64,000 nt of DNA, from NCBI RefSeq assembly GCF_008710145.1, contig NZ_VYKL01000015.1, positions 1 through 64,000 of the forward strand, given 5' to 3'. The position numbers and the translations under genes are program-made. This document shows, piece by piece, positions 43,838 through 52,452 of this stretch. Numbering within the stretch: position 1 is the first letter of the stretch; each line of letters begins with the position of its first letter. The stretch is from Niallia endozanthoxylica (lineage in GTDB: Bacteria; Bacillota; Bacilli; Bacillales; Cytobacillaceae). The notes beneath the pieces are model-generated. The model saw only the letters and a list, made by a program, of their open reading frames with translations, was not told where the DNA came from and searched no databases.

Positions 43838-44638
43838 ATGAGCGAAGATCATAAAAAAGAGTGTATAGATTTAAATATTTCTTCAACGTTAGATGAAGTT
43901 GTAAGTGTGGAAAGTGATCCAATTGTAGTCCCAGCACCCGGTCCTGTCCTTATGCATGTACCTGTTACACTTGCACAAAGAACTGTCAGTACGACGTTAA
44001 GTGCTAATATTCATTTTGACGACCCTGTTTTAGAAATCAAGGATGTGAAGAAAAGAGTCAAAATTATTCAATGCAGTCTGATGCTGCGTCCTACTGATGA
44101 CCCTGAAGAAGTTTTTGATCTTGAACCTGCACATTTATTTATCAGAGGATTTGTCAGAAAGAATTTTCAATATGCATCACCGACCTATCGTGCTTCAGAC
44201 AATTGTGTATCTTCCGAAATGAGATCACATACCATTGATATACCGTTTGAAATATCAACAATCATTCCAGCAGCTGATTTTATTTCACCGCCACAGCGTC
44301 CGTTATTAAATACTCGTTCTGAATTTGATTTCTTTCGCTCACAAAAATTAGGCAAAGGGTTCCCGGAAAAAGATCGCTTCCTTTCAAGCGACCTTTCCCA
44401 ATTCCATCAAATAAGTACACAGCATTACAATCAATTTCCATTCTGTGAGCTTATTTCAAGTGAAATAACTGAATGGGATGAAGCAATCGACCGCAAACCT
44501 CTTCATGGAGAGGCACCATTTGAGGAAGGTTATTTCCATGATATGGTGGAGAAAATGTTCCTAACATTCACAATTAAAGTATTACAAAATCAACAGGCAT
44601 TTGTGACTGTTGCACCGACACCGCCTACAACTTTATAA
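43838..44638 (+). CDS. SPOCS/DUF3794-like spore-surface protein, paralogue A
   Basis: 266 aa, ATG 43838 after AAGGAGG. After an N-terminal 55 residues the core VLEIKDVKKRVKIIQCSLML and LFIRGFVRKNFQYASP matches the beta-rich SPOCS-type repeat (DUF3794), in which K-L-F-I-x-G precedes an I/F-x-Y motif. EFDFFRSQKLGKGFPEKDR, LSSDLSQFHQISTQHYN and FCELISSEITEWDEA follow and are almost identical in paralogue B. CsxC-type exosporium proteins are probably related. No signal peptide, as expected for mother-cell assembly. Confidence 0.75.
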   Translation: MSEDHKKECIDLNISSTLDEVVSVESDPIVVPAPGPVLMHVPVTLAQRTVSTTLSANIHFDDPVLEIKDVKKRVKIIQCSLMLRPTDDPEEVFDLEPAHLFIRGFVRKNFQYASPTYRASDNCVSSEMRSHTIDIPFEISTIIPAADFISPPQRPLLNTRSEFDFFRSQKLGKGFPEKDRFLSSDLSQFHQISTQHYNQFPFCELISSEITEWDEAIDRKPLHGEAPFEEGYFHDMVEKMFLTFTIKVLQNQQAFVTVAPTPPTTL

Positions 44639-44672
44639 TTAGAGAACTTAGAAAAGGATATTAGTAATTAAC

Positions 44673-44725
44673 CGGCATTATCATGTTTACTCGAAACAGT
44701 AGCATGATAATGCTGTTTATTGCCT
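44673..44725 (+). terminator. Terminator after paralogue A
   Basis: 11-bp stem GCATTATCATG/CATGATAATGC with a 17-nt loop and a T-rich tail. The 305-bp gap 44639-44943 otherwise holds only the sigma-K promoter of paralogue B. Confidence 0.8.
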
Positions 44726-44883
44726 ATTTTATTTATTCATTTATATTCTCATTTTAATTATAGGTTCCTCCGTTCCTTCGGTTCTTTAATAAATAAATTT
44801 TTCAATATGGAAAAACATAGTGAAATCATCGTTCAGGGCGTTTTCACTTGTTTTTGTGTGGTTGTCTCTGGGCGAATGCCCAT

Positions 44884-44910
44884 ACATAGTCTTTTGTACG
44901 GCATAGAATA
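44884..44910 (+). promoter_or_regulatory. Sigma-K-type promoter (AC-N16-CATAGAATA) of paralogue B
   Basis: The -35 AC at 44884-44885 is spaced 16 bp from an exact -10 CATANNNTA at 44902-44910, the full sigma-K consensus. The ATG of the spore-surface gene follows at 44944 with GAGGAGG in front. Confidence 0.7.
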
Positions 44911-44943
44911 CACTATTCTGAAGCCCTGAGGAGGAAGATAATT

Positions 44944-45744
44944 ATGTCAGATTATAAAAAACACAACCATGATTGTGATGAACACTGCGATTGTGAAAAA
45001 AATACAAAACATCATTATCCGCATGTTTCAATTGGAAAAATCGTTACAAAGGTTCCTGTCGTTTTAGCTGAGCTTGATTTACAAGTGGATAAAACACACG
45101 TAACTATATTTCAAGAGCCTGTATTAGAAATAAAAGATGTAAAGAAACGGTTAGTCATTACTCAATGCCGTCTATTACTGCCAACCAATAAATTATTTAT
45201 TAAAGGCTTTATTCGGAAAAATATCCAATATGCAACACCAATTAATCAATCTGGAACGACAGTGGTCATTTCTTCAACGAATACACCGCAGGAAAGCCCT
45301 AGTATTCAATCGAGCATTCTATCTCAAACAGAACATATACCTTTTGAATTAATTACTGAAGTAAAAGATTTCATTTCATCACCTGTCATGCCGGAGAATA
45401 ACAAACGCCAAGAATTTGATTTCTTTGTATCACAGCCATTACCGATGGGACATCCTGAAAAAGACGAACTGTTATCAAGTGATCTTTCTCAATTCCATCA
45501 AGAAAGCAAGCAGCACTATAATGAACTTCCGTTCTGTGAACTGCTTTCAAGCAAAATCATTGAATGGGATGAAGCTCTCGACAGAGAAGGTGATCTTTTT
45601 TCAAATAATCTATTAGATGAAGGAACTTTTACAAGATCTGAATCTAAAATGGTGATTTATTTCAAGGTAAAAATTCTTCAAAATCAACAGATTCGTGTAT
45701 CCTCTACAACTAATGATCATGACTGGGATCATGATTGTGATTGA
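44944..45744 (+). CDS. SPOCS/DUF3794-like spore-surface protein, paralogue B
   Basis: 266 aa, the same length as paralogue A. The N-terminus is His/Asp/Cys-rich (HNHDCDEHCDCEKNTKHHYP), likely metal-binding. The core VPVVLAELDLQV, VLEIKDVKKRLVITQCRLLL, LFIKGFIRKNIQYATP, EFDFFVSQPLPMGHPEKD and LSSDLSQFHQESKQHYNELP is near-identical to paralogue A, so the two are recent tandem duplicates. The C-terminus DHDWDHDCD echoes the N-terminus. A full sigma-K promoter is upstream. Confidence 0.78.
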   Translation: MSDYKKHNHDCDEHCDCEKNTKHHYPHVSIGKIVTKVPVVLAELDLQVDKTHVTIFQEPVLEIKDVKKRLVITQCRLLLPTNKLFIKGFIRKNIQYATPINQSGTTVVISSTNTPQESPSIQSSILSQTEHIPFELITEVKDFISSPVMPENNKRQEFDFFVSQPLPMGHPEKDELLSSDLSQFHQESKQHYNELPFCELLSSKIIEWDEALDREGDLFSNNLLDEGTFTRSESKMVIYFKVKILQNQQIRVSSTTNDHDWDHDCD

Positions 45745-45763
45745 AGGAGAACATTAAATTAGT

Positions 45764-45803
45764 AAAGGGATTATACAACCAAGGTCTGTATAATTCCCTT
45801 TCA
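45764..45803 (+). terminator. Terminator-like hairpin after paralogue B
   Basis: AAAGGGATTATACA pairs with TGTATAATTCCCTTT around a 9-nt loop; no long T run follows. Confidence 0.6.
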
Positions 45804-45877
45804 AGCTGTTGTAAACATTCTTTACGAGAAGGAGGTGTGCGGAAAGGAGGCTACTATAGCAGCCCTTCCTGTTAAAA

Positions 45878-47248
45878 ATGAAAAAAGGGAGAAGAAACGT
45901 ACCCTATCCTCCATATCAGTATCAGCCACTTTCATCCCCCTACAACTATCCGATGATGGGTTTTAGGGGTTACGACTATGCAAATAATGATTATGCTATT
46001 AACAATCGGTATGCTAATAGAACAGAAAAAAAGACTGAAGAAACAAATCATACATCTGCTGCACAGGAGAGTACAAAAGAAAAGGCAGTGACAAATAGGC
46101 TTGCAGGTCCTAAGCTTTTCGAACCTCCAGTTGTTAACGATTTTGAAATAAAGGGAGTAAAATCGGAAAAAAAAGAGCAGCTTCATAAAGAAACGAAGAA
46201 TCTTTATGAAAAAGTAAAACCACATCTAGACGAAAGACCTATAACACAAAAATCCGATCAAGCTACCGATAAAAAAGACTCTAAGTTGATAGATAGAGAG
46301 TTTTCTTTCATTAAAAATGGGTTCCATGAAAAGAAAATAGAACCAAGGAAGCGTAATCAATCAGATATAAATGAAGGTGAATCTTCAGTTGATGAAGAAT
46401 TAGTTGATCAATTTATATCCATGCTTGAAGAGTCCTCTTCGATTGATGAAGCTTCAAACAAAGAGGAACCATTTCAAAATAGGAAGTTTTTTTTCAATTA
46501 CAACGAATCCTCTTCGATTGATGAAGAATCTAGTTCCATTGAATATGAAGTTCCTTTATTTGAGGAATCCTCGTCCATACAAGATGAGTCCTCTTCACTA
46601 TTCTTTGAATCTTCTAGTTTTGAGGAATCCTCCTCTAGTTTTGAAGTTTCATTAGAAGAGGAATCCTCCTTCTTTGACTGTGAATCATCTTCAATGGATG
46701 AATACAATCAATCTGATGTACAGAAAAACGCACTGCCAATCGTTAAGATGCCTGTTGTACTAAGCAATGTTGAAATTGAGATCGACATATTTGACTCATT
46801 TCTTCTTCATTTTCCTATAAGAGAAATAACAAAGGTTGACTGGAGCGTTTATTCATTAGAATGCCAAGTCCCGTTACCATCACGAAGTCTTTTTGTTAAA
46901 GGAGTCCTCCTTGCCACTATTGAGTATGTAGAGAATGATCAAAAAGGGTCACTACAAACAATTACCATGCGGGTTCCATTCAGTACTACTAAAAATGTTG
47001 AATGGCTTGTTACACCTGAATTACCAAGGAGTTATCGTTCAGAGTTGACGTACCAGGAACATGAAAACATTCAATTTCATCAAGAGTTTTCAGAGCAGTA
47101 TGCTCATCCTATTCAGTCAGAATTAAAAAACTTTCATATCATTTGGCACAATGAATTTATGTCTGAAAATGAACTCCTTAACGTTCAAGGGAGAGTACGT
47201 TTATTCATTCATCTACTACAACACCAGTATATAAAACTGACAAACTAA
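45878..47248 (+). CDS. Ser/Glu repeat spore-surface protein with a C-terminal SPOCS-like domain, paralogue C
   Basis: 456 aa. N-terminal Pro/Tyr-rich segment (YPPYQYQPLSSPYNYPMM), a Lys/Glu-rich region, then about residues 180-280 with repeated ESSSI/EESSS units, then a divergent copy of the SPOCS-like domain (VKMPVVLSNVEIEIDIF to SLFVKGVLLATIEYVEN). Ser/Glu tracts of this type may be sites of modification or metal binding. The ATG has no nearby ribosome site: AAGGAGG lies about 25 nt upstream, followed by a short open leader (GTG to TAA) that ends 2 nt before the ATG, so coupled reinitiation is possible. Confidence 0.72.
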   Translation: MKKGRRNVPYPPYQYQPLSSPYNYPMMGFRGYDYANNDYAINNRYANRTEKKTEETNHTSAAQESTKEKAVTNRLAGPKLFEPPVVNDFEIKGVKSEKKEQLHKETKNLYEKVKPHLDERPITQKSDQATDKKDSKLIDREFSFIKNGFHEKKIEPRKRNQSDINEGESSVDEELVDQFISMLEESSSIDEASNKEEPFQNRKFFFNYNESSSIDEESSSIEYEVPLFEESSSIQDESSSLFFESSSFEESSSSFEVSLEEESSFFDCESSSMDEYNQSDVQKNALPIVKMPVVLSNVEIEIDIFDSFLLHFPIREITKVDWSVYSLECQVPLPSRSLFVKGVLLATIEYVENDQKGSLQTITMRVPFSTTKNVEWLVTPELPRSYRSELTYQEHENIQFHQEFSEQYAHPIQSELKNFHIIWHNEFMSENELLNVQGRVRLFIHLLQHQYIKLTN

Positions 47249-47272
47249 AGTATTAAACTTTATTAACTCATC

Positions 47273-47310
47273 AAAAATCCATCCTGATTCAAATCTGGAT
47301 GGATTTTTTT
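47273..47310. terminator. Bidirectional terminator between paralogues C and D
   Basis: Perfect 12-bp stem AAAAATCCATCC/GGATGGATTTTT with a 12-nt loop and T7 tail. Confidence 0.92.
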
Positions 47311-47400
47311 ACTTGGTAAACCCCCTTATAATAAACAGCCTCTTTTCTGTCTATTAAAAGGGGATTTACGACATAATCAAGCATATAAAAATATTAAAGG

Positions 47401-48234
47401 TTATGATTTATAGTTGTTGTTATATTTGTTGTCATTCTTGTTGTTGTCATCTTTGTCGTCATTATTGTCATTTTTGTTGTTGTCCTTGTAGTATTTAGAG
47501 TATTTTGAGTCCTTATCATCAACAAATACTTTTTGCATTTGAGATAAGCGAAGGAACAATCTGATTTCTGCTTTTTCAATAATCCTTGAAAATCTTCCGA
47601 ATCTGTCAACATCTTTAAATAGATCAATCTCTCTGACTTTTGTACCTAGAAGCGTACATTCAATCGGCTCATTGAAAGTCTCAAAGGTTTCAGAACCGGA
47701 TACAAATGGATTTGCACCATGTCCTTTCTTACCCATTTCACGATACTCATAAAGAGAGGACTTTTGACTGAATTCAATATCCTCTTGCCCAAATGGGCTC
47801 ATAATTGGATTATCAAGTTCTACTGTTTTGACAGTTGAAAATTCAACATCCACCCTTAAATCTCTAACATTTGATGACGCACCAGTAATAAATTGAATAT
47901 TCTTATGGAGAATTCCTGTTATGAATAATTTTACAGTGTTCGGACAATAAGAGGAAGGAACTGCTTTACATTGAGTTAATGTAACATTTTTCCGAATAGA
48001 TTTAATTTCTAGGACACGATCTGGCAAAGGAATTTCTGCTTCTACATCAATTTCCAAATCAATATCTGCTAAAGGTACAGATGCATTTAGAAAAGGATAA
48101 TCAAGCTTTACTCCAGTTTTCCATGGCGCGATTGGCATAAGATCAGAACCAACCGTTTTTCCTTCAACAAAAAATGAACTAGTACCTCCACCAGTATGAT
48201 TTCGACTTCTATAGTAGCTGCTATTTTTTCTCAT
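47401..48234 (-). CDS. SPOCS/DUF3794-like spore-surface protein, paralogue D
   Basis: 277 aa from ATG 48234 (GGAGTG upstream; an earlier in-frame ATG lacks a site). N-terminus MRKNSSYYRSRNHTGGGTSS, then the shared core VPLADIDLEIDVEAEIPLPD, VLEIKSIRKNVTLTQCKAV and LFITGILHKNIQFITG, and IEKAEIRLFLRLSQMQKVFV near the end. The last 35 residues are an Asn/Asp/Lys low-complexity tail. The only paralogue on the minus strand, convergent with C. Probably exported to the mother-cell side and assembled on the spore surface. Confidence 0.75.
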   Translation of the reverse strand: MRKNSSYYRSRNHTGGGTSSFFVEGKTVGSDLMPIAPWKTGVKLDYPFLNASVPLADIDLEIDVEAEIPLPDRVLEIKSIRKNVTLTQCKAVPSSYCPNTVKLFITGILHKNIQFITGASSNVRDLRVDVEFSTVKTVELDNPIMSPFGQEDIEFSQKSSLYEYREMGKKGHGANPFVSGSETFETFNEPIECTLLGTKVREIDLFKDVDRFGRFSRIIEKAEIRLFLRLSQMQKVFVDDKDSKYSKYYKDNNKNDNNDDKDDNNKNDNKYNNNYKS

Positions 48235-48388
48235 AAAAAAATCACTCCTTAACATATTTATCAAAAGAATTTAGAAGGGTTTAGCATTAAACCCATCACA
48301 CTCTTTTCTTTCGACTTACTATTGTATATGCGTAGAAACTAAATCTGTATGGACAATGGTTGATAGACTTTTACCTATTTTTTAAATA

Positions 48389-48433
48389 AAAAAGGACAGC
48401 CACACATTTTGGAAACGGTGAGCTGTCCTTTTT
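48389..48433. terminator. Bidirectional terminator next to megL
   Basis: 12-bp stem AAAAAGGACAGC/GCTGTCCTTTTT, 21-nt loop. Confidence 0.88.
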
Positions 48434-48447
48434 CATTCATTATTTGT

Positions 48448-49632
48448 CTAAATTTTAGCAAAAGCCTGTTCCAAATCCTCTTTTATATCCTCCCATGCTT
48501 CTAGTCCTACACTTAAGCGAACTAGGTTATCTTCTATGCCCATTTTTATTCGTTCTCCAGCTGGAACCGTTGAATGGGTCATTGTCGCTGGATGCTGAAT
48601 AAGCGTCTCAGCATCTCCAAGACTGACTGCAATTTTGATTAACTGCAAATGATTCATAAACAATTGTGCTGTTGCTTTTGATCCTTTTATCGCAAATGAG
48701 ATCATGCCGCCCGACCGATTCATTTGCTTTTTCATAATCGGATAATCTGGATGCTGACTATCACCTGGAAAATAAATCGCTTCTACCTTTGGATGATTTT
48801 CTAGAAATGCAAACAGTTTCTCTGCATTATCACAGTGACGGTCCATTCTTACTGGCAGGGTTTTCAATCCTCTTAATAACAACCAGGCATCAAAGGGAGA
48901 AAGGATACCGCCGACGTCCTTTTGTGTTGTGCGGGAAATCAGCTCCATACACTCTTTACTGCCCGATGCTAATCCGGCTATGACATCACCATGTCCACAT
49001 ATATACTTTGTTGCGCTGTGAATAACAATATCACAACCAAATGATAGCGGGGTTTGTAAATAGGGAGAACAGAATGTATTATCTACAACGACTGGAATAC
49101 CTTTTGCCTTGGCAATATGAGCAACCATTTGTAAATCAACAAGCTTCATGGTTGGATTAATCGGAGTTTCAATATAAATGCAGGCTGTATTTGGTTGGAT
49201 GCTTCGTTCAAGCTCTTCTGTTGAATCCATAAGAGAAAAATCATGATTAATCTGATATTTTTGCTTTAATATTTGAAGAAGTCCGTAGGTACAGCCATAG
49301 ACACCTTTTGAGCAAAGGATATGATCTCCGGTTTTTGTTAAAGCCATTAAAACAGAAGATACTGCTGCCATACCGGAAGCAAAGGCTAATGCAGCCTCCC
49401 CCTTCTCTAGTGCTGCCATTCGCTCTTCAAGTATTTTTACAGTTGGGTTCCCTAACCGTGAGTATATGAAGCCTTCTTCAGCACCGGAAAATCGCCGTTC
49501 ACCCTGCTCTGCATTTGCAAACGTAAATGTTGATGTTTGATAGATGGGAGGAACTAAACTGTTCTCATGTTCATCTGTTTGATATCCCAAATGAATGACT
49601 TCCGTTTCGAACCGTATTTTTTTATCTTTCAC
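48448..49632 (-). CDS. megL: Methionine gamma-lyase (PLP-dependent)
   Basis: 394 aa. Cys/Met-metabolism PLP fold: SRLGNPTVKILEERMAALEK near residue 60, KGVYGCTYGLLQ near 110 (the Cys that typifies methionine gamma-lyases), VVVDNTFCSPYLQTPL near 190 and HSATKYICGHGDVIAG (PLP Lys) near 210; SVSLGDAETLIQHPATMTHS near the end. It converts methionine to methanethiol, 2-oxobutyrate and ammonia. Start GTG 49632 with AGGAGGGG 7 nt upstream. Cystathionine gamma-synthase or lyase is an alternative; the GCT motif favours MegL. Confidence 0.87.
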   Translation of the reverse strand: MKDKKIRFETEVIHLGYQTDEHENSLVPPIYQTSTFTFANAEQGERRFSGAEEGFIYSRLGNPTVKILEERMAALEKGEAALAFASGMAAVSSVLMALTKTGDHILCSKGVYGCTYGLLQILKQKYQINHDFSLMDSTEELERSIQPNTACIYIETPINPTMKLVDLQMVAHIAKAKGIPVVVDNTFCSPYLQTPLSFGCDIVIHSATKYICGHGDVIAGLASGSKECMELISRTTQKDVGGILSPFDAWLLLRGLKTLPVRMDRHCDNAEKLFAFLENHPKVEAIYFPGDSQHPDYPIMKKQMNRSGGMISFAIKGSKATAQLFMNHLQLIKIAVSLGDAETLIQHPATMTHSTVPAGERIKMGIEDNLVRLSVGLEAWEDIKEDLEQAFAKI

Positions 49633-49863
49633 ATTGTCCCCTCCTGCGGTTATCTTGCTGATTAACTATTTCCCATATCATATGATGAAAGAACCTATTT
49701 TGTATGTCATTTCATCTTTTTTCCCTACGATAAAAACAGAGTAAAATCATCCGTCATTCCTATCTAATAAAAAAAAGTAAAGGGATATTCAAATAGAAGC
49801 TGATTTCATCTCGTTTCTACAAATCACTGATTTTTGGAAACCTGTTTGTCTATTCACATCCCA

Positions 49864-51018
49864 TTACAATGCTTTTTGAAGGATTTTTACTACATCTTCG
49901 GCGGTTATATCACGCGGGTTAGTAATCATGCAGGCATCCTGTAGAGCGATTTGGCTGATTTCATTAATCATATGTTCTTCAAAACCCATTTCTGAAAGGT
50001 GCTGGGGTGCTCCAATTTCAACGGACAGCTGTTTGACATACTCAATGCCTCTTTTTCCTGCTTCAGTTGTTGACAAACCAGTAATATTGGCTCCAAGCAG
50101 TTTTGCGATTTCTTTAAATCTAACTGGATTTGCAAGCAGATTAAATTCCATGACATGAGGAAGAAGTACAGCATTTAAATCACCGTGCATCATGGGATAT
50201 CTTCCGCCAATGGCATGACTAATGGCATGTACTGCACCTAGAATGGCATTGGAGAAGGCGAGCCCCGCATGAAGACTTGCCATTGCCATGTTATTCTTAG
50301 CCGCCGAGTTTAGTTGCGATGCTACAGAGGGCCGTAAATTTTTCGAAACAAGTGTAATGGCATTTTTAGCAAATACGTCTGTCATCGGAGTTGCAGCGAT
50401 ACTTACATATGCTTCAATAGCATGGGTTAATACATCCATCCCTGTAGATGCTGTCAGGTGGCTGCTTTTCGTTGACAATGTAATCGGGTCAATAATAGCG
50501 ATATCAGGGACAAGTGACTTAGAGATGATGGTCATTTTCTTTTTTCTTTCCGAATCAACAATGACGGAAAATTGTGAAACCTCCGCACCTGATCCTGCTG
50601 TCGTTCCAGCCATAACTAATGGAGGAAGCGGAACGACGATGCGATCAACACCTTCATAATCAGAAACTTTTCCTCCATTTGTTGCTAAAATGGCGATCGC
50701 CTTCGCAATATCAATAACACTGCCTCCACCGACCCCTATGAGCGCATCACACTCATTTTCTAGGTATACTTGTGCCCCCCGCTCTGCTTGATCTTCTTTG
50801 GGATTGGTAGAAATATCATTGAAATAAACATAACTTAACCCTGCTTCTTGACAACTCTCAATCACCTTATCCATCCATCCCGCATTCATGACACCCGTAT
50901 CAGTTACAATCAAGACTTTATTTGCTCCAAGACGGAGACAGCTTTCCCCCACCTGCTTAAGTGAATGATTGCCGAAAATTACCTCTGGCATAACAAATTT
51001 AGTAATCAAACCGTCCAC
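49864..51018 (-). CDS. Iron-containing alcohol dehydrogenase
   Basis: 384 aa, group III dehydrogenase. NAD(P) motif IGVGGGSVIDIAKAIAI near residue 95; TTAGSGAEVSQFSV near 145; Fe ligands fall in STGMDVLTHAIEAYVS near 190-205 and GAVHAISHAIGGRYPMMHGD (three His) near 260-280. Oxidises or makes alcohols. GTG start 51018; a TTG four codons later is also possible. It is divergent from the zinc alcohol dehydrogenase and adjacent to the sigma-54 regulator, but no sigma-54 promoter was found for it. Confidence 0.9.
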   Translation of the reverse strand: MDGLITKFVMPEVIFGNHSLKQVGESCLRLGANKVLIVTDTGVMNAGWMDKVIESCQEAGLSYVYFNDISTNPKEDQAERGAQVYLENECDALIGVGGGSVIDIAKAIAILATNGGKVSDYEGVDRIVVPLPPLVMAGTTAGSGAEVSQFSVIVDSERKKKMTIISKSLVPDIAIIDPITLSTKSSHLTASTGMDVLTHAIEAYVSIAATPMTDVFAKNAITLVSKNLRPSVASQLNSAAKNNMAMASLHAGLAFSNAILGAVHAISHAIGGRYPMMHGDLNAVLLPHVMEFNLLANPVRFKEIAKLLGANITGLSTTEAGKRGIEYVKQLSVEIGAPQHLSEMGFEEHMINEISQIALQDACMITNPRDITAEDVVKILQKAL

Positions 51019-51154
51019 CGACCTTTTTTCGATATATTGATAAAACAGTTTTATTACTTAGATTTTACTGCAGGACACGAAAAATTTCCAAATTTCAGTC
51101 AAGTTTTCCATCGTTTATTCATCTAATCAGTCATATGATAGGAGAATGATCGTT

Positions 51155-51183
51155 ATCTTGGCCATCTAAGCCGAAAATTCGGC
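51155..51183. promoter_or_regulatory. Candidate activator-binding site upstream of the zinc ADH
   Basis: Contains ATCTTGGCCATCTAAGCC, similar to ATCTTTGGCCAATATAATGG at 57445 upstream of the aldehyde dehydrogenase, followed by the inverted repeat GCCGAAAATTCGGC. It lies about 85-100 bp from the -24 element, a normal enhancer distance for an NtrC-type activator. Confidence 0.4.
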
Positions 51184-51255
51184 ACATTCTCACAATCTAT
51201 TGGCTATTTGATACATAAATCGCCTCAATTTATACTATTCACATGATTAAAACCA

Positions 51256-51272
51256 TTGGCATGATGCTTGCT
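51256..51272 (+). promoter_or_regulatory. Sigma-54 (SigL) -24/-12 promoter of the zinc ADH
   Basis: TTGGCATGATGCTTGCT fits TGGCAYRNNNNTTGCW at every defined position. The ATG lies 49 bp downstream. A sigma-54 activator gene lies 120 bp beyond this ADH. Confidence 0.85.
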
Positions 51273-51320
51273 ACTATAATTTGTGAAACTACTAAAATTA
51301 AAAATAAGGGAGAGAACCAA

Positions 51321-52331
51321 ATGAAAGCAGCAGTTGTAAACGAATTCAAAAGTGCATTAGAAATTAAGGATGTTGCTATTCCAACCATAGGGCATGGGGA
51401 AATTCTTGTAAAAATCGAAGCTTGCGGTGTCTGCCATACCGACCTGCATGCAGCACATGGCGATTGGCCGGTAAAACCAAAGCTTCCTTTAATTCCAGGC
51501 CACGAAGGAGTAGGCGTTGTAGTAGAAGTCGGCGAAGGCGTTAAATCAATTAAAATTGGTGATCGCGTAGGAATTCCATGGCTCTTCTCTGCTTGCGGTG
51601 AATGCGAATATTGCTTAAGCGGAAGAGAAACTCTTTGTCCGCATCAGCAAAACGGCGGTTATTCTGTTGACGGAGGATATGCTGAATATTGTAAAGCTCC
51701 AGCTGAGTATGTAGCAAGAATTCCAGATGGTCTTGATCCGGTCGAAGTGGCTCCGATTCTTTGTGCAGGTGTCACTACCTACAAGGCGCTTAAGGTTTCT
51801 GAAGCCAAGCCTGGCGATTGGGTGGCCATTTATGGTATCGGCGGACTCGGTCATATTGCGCTTCAATATGCAAAAGCAATGGGCTTTCATGTCATTGCCG
51901 TTGATATTGCTGATGAAAAATTAGAGCTTGCCTCGCAATTAGGTGCGGATATTACGATTAATGGTTTAAAAAATGATCCTGTTGAAACAATCAAAGAAAA
52001 AGTTGGCGGCGTTCAAGCATCTGTAAGTGTTGCGGTTACAAAGAAAGCATTTGAACAAGCTTATCAATCCGTTAAAAGAGGCGGAACTCTAGTCGTAGTA
52101 GGTCTGCCACATGATGAGCTTCCTATCCCGATCTTTGATACCGTTCTTAACGGGGTTACGGTAAAAGGGTCTATCGTTGGAACAAGAAAAGACATGCAAG
52201 AAGCACTTGACTTCGCGGCTCGCGGGAAAGTACGTTCACAAATTGAAACCGCCCCACTTGATTCAATTAATGAAGTGTTTGATAACATGGTTTCCGGTAA
52301 AATCAACGGCCGTATCGTTTTAACTATGTAA
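51321..52331 (+). CDS. Zinc-containing alcohol dehydrogenase, AdhP type
   Basis: 336 aa from ATG 51321, with GGGAGAG upstream; an upstream in-frame ATG at 51243 overlaps the sigma-54 promoter and cannot be the start. Catalytic Zn site CGVCHTDLH (Cys and His), GHEGVG near residue 60 and the third ligand in the ILCAG region; structural Zn [15 protein letters not shown] near 91-105; NAD-binding [16 protein letters not shown] near 170. It oxidises primary alcohols such as ethanol. Transcription probably depends on sigma-54. Confidence 0.93.
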   Translation: MKAAVVNEFKSALEIKDVAIPTIGHGEILVKIEACGVCHTDLHAAHGDWPVKPKLPLIPGHEGVGVVVEVGEGVKSIKIGDRVGIPWLFSACGECEYCLSGRETLCPHQQNGGYSVDGGYAEYCKAPAEYVARIPDGLDPVEVAPILCAGVTTYKALKVSEAKPGDWVAIYGIGGLGHIALQYAKAMGFHVIAVDIADEKLELASQLGADITINGLKNDPVETIKEKVGGVQASVSVAVTKKAFEQAYQSVKRGGTLVVVGLPHDELPIPIFDTVLNGVTVKGSIVGTRKDMQEALDFAARGKVRSQIETAPLDSINEVFDNMVSGKINGRIVLTM

Positions 52332-52402
52332 AATAGCTCTTTAAATCCTTACAATGATATGGATCTGTTCTCACAGGTCGCTCCCATAGAATTCGCCAGT
52401 TT

Positions 52403-52438
52403 GGCAGTGCTCATGATGATGAGCACTGCTGCTTTTGC
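52403..52438. terminator. Terminator after the zinc ADH
   Basis: Perfect 11-bp stem GCAGTGCTCAT/ATGAGCACTGC with a 4-nt loop; a T run follows on the plus strand. Confidence 0.85.
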
Positions 52439-52452
52439 ATCTAAAGTTCTAC

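Larger units (their letters stand above)
51019..51320. other. 302-bp divergent control region of the two alcohol dehydrogenases
   Basis: No gene. It contains a candidate activator site at 51155-51172 (core CTTGGCCA), a 6+6 inverted repeat GCCGAA-AA-TTCGGC at 51170-51183, and the sigma-54 promoter at 51256-51272. Confidence 0.6.

Noticed and set aside
46498..46707. Ser/Glu-rich 69-codon minus frame
   Set aside because: It arises from the repeated serine/glutamate codons of the plus-strand gene.
51243..51320. N-terminal extension of the zinc ADH from an upstream ATG
   Set aside because: The extension overlaps a perfect sigma-54 promoter and lies before the ribosome site; the family start is at 51321.
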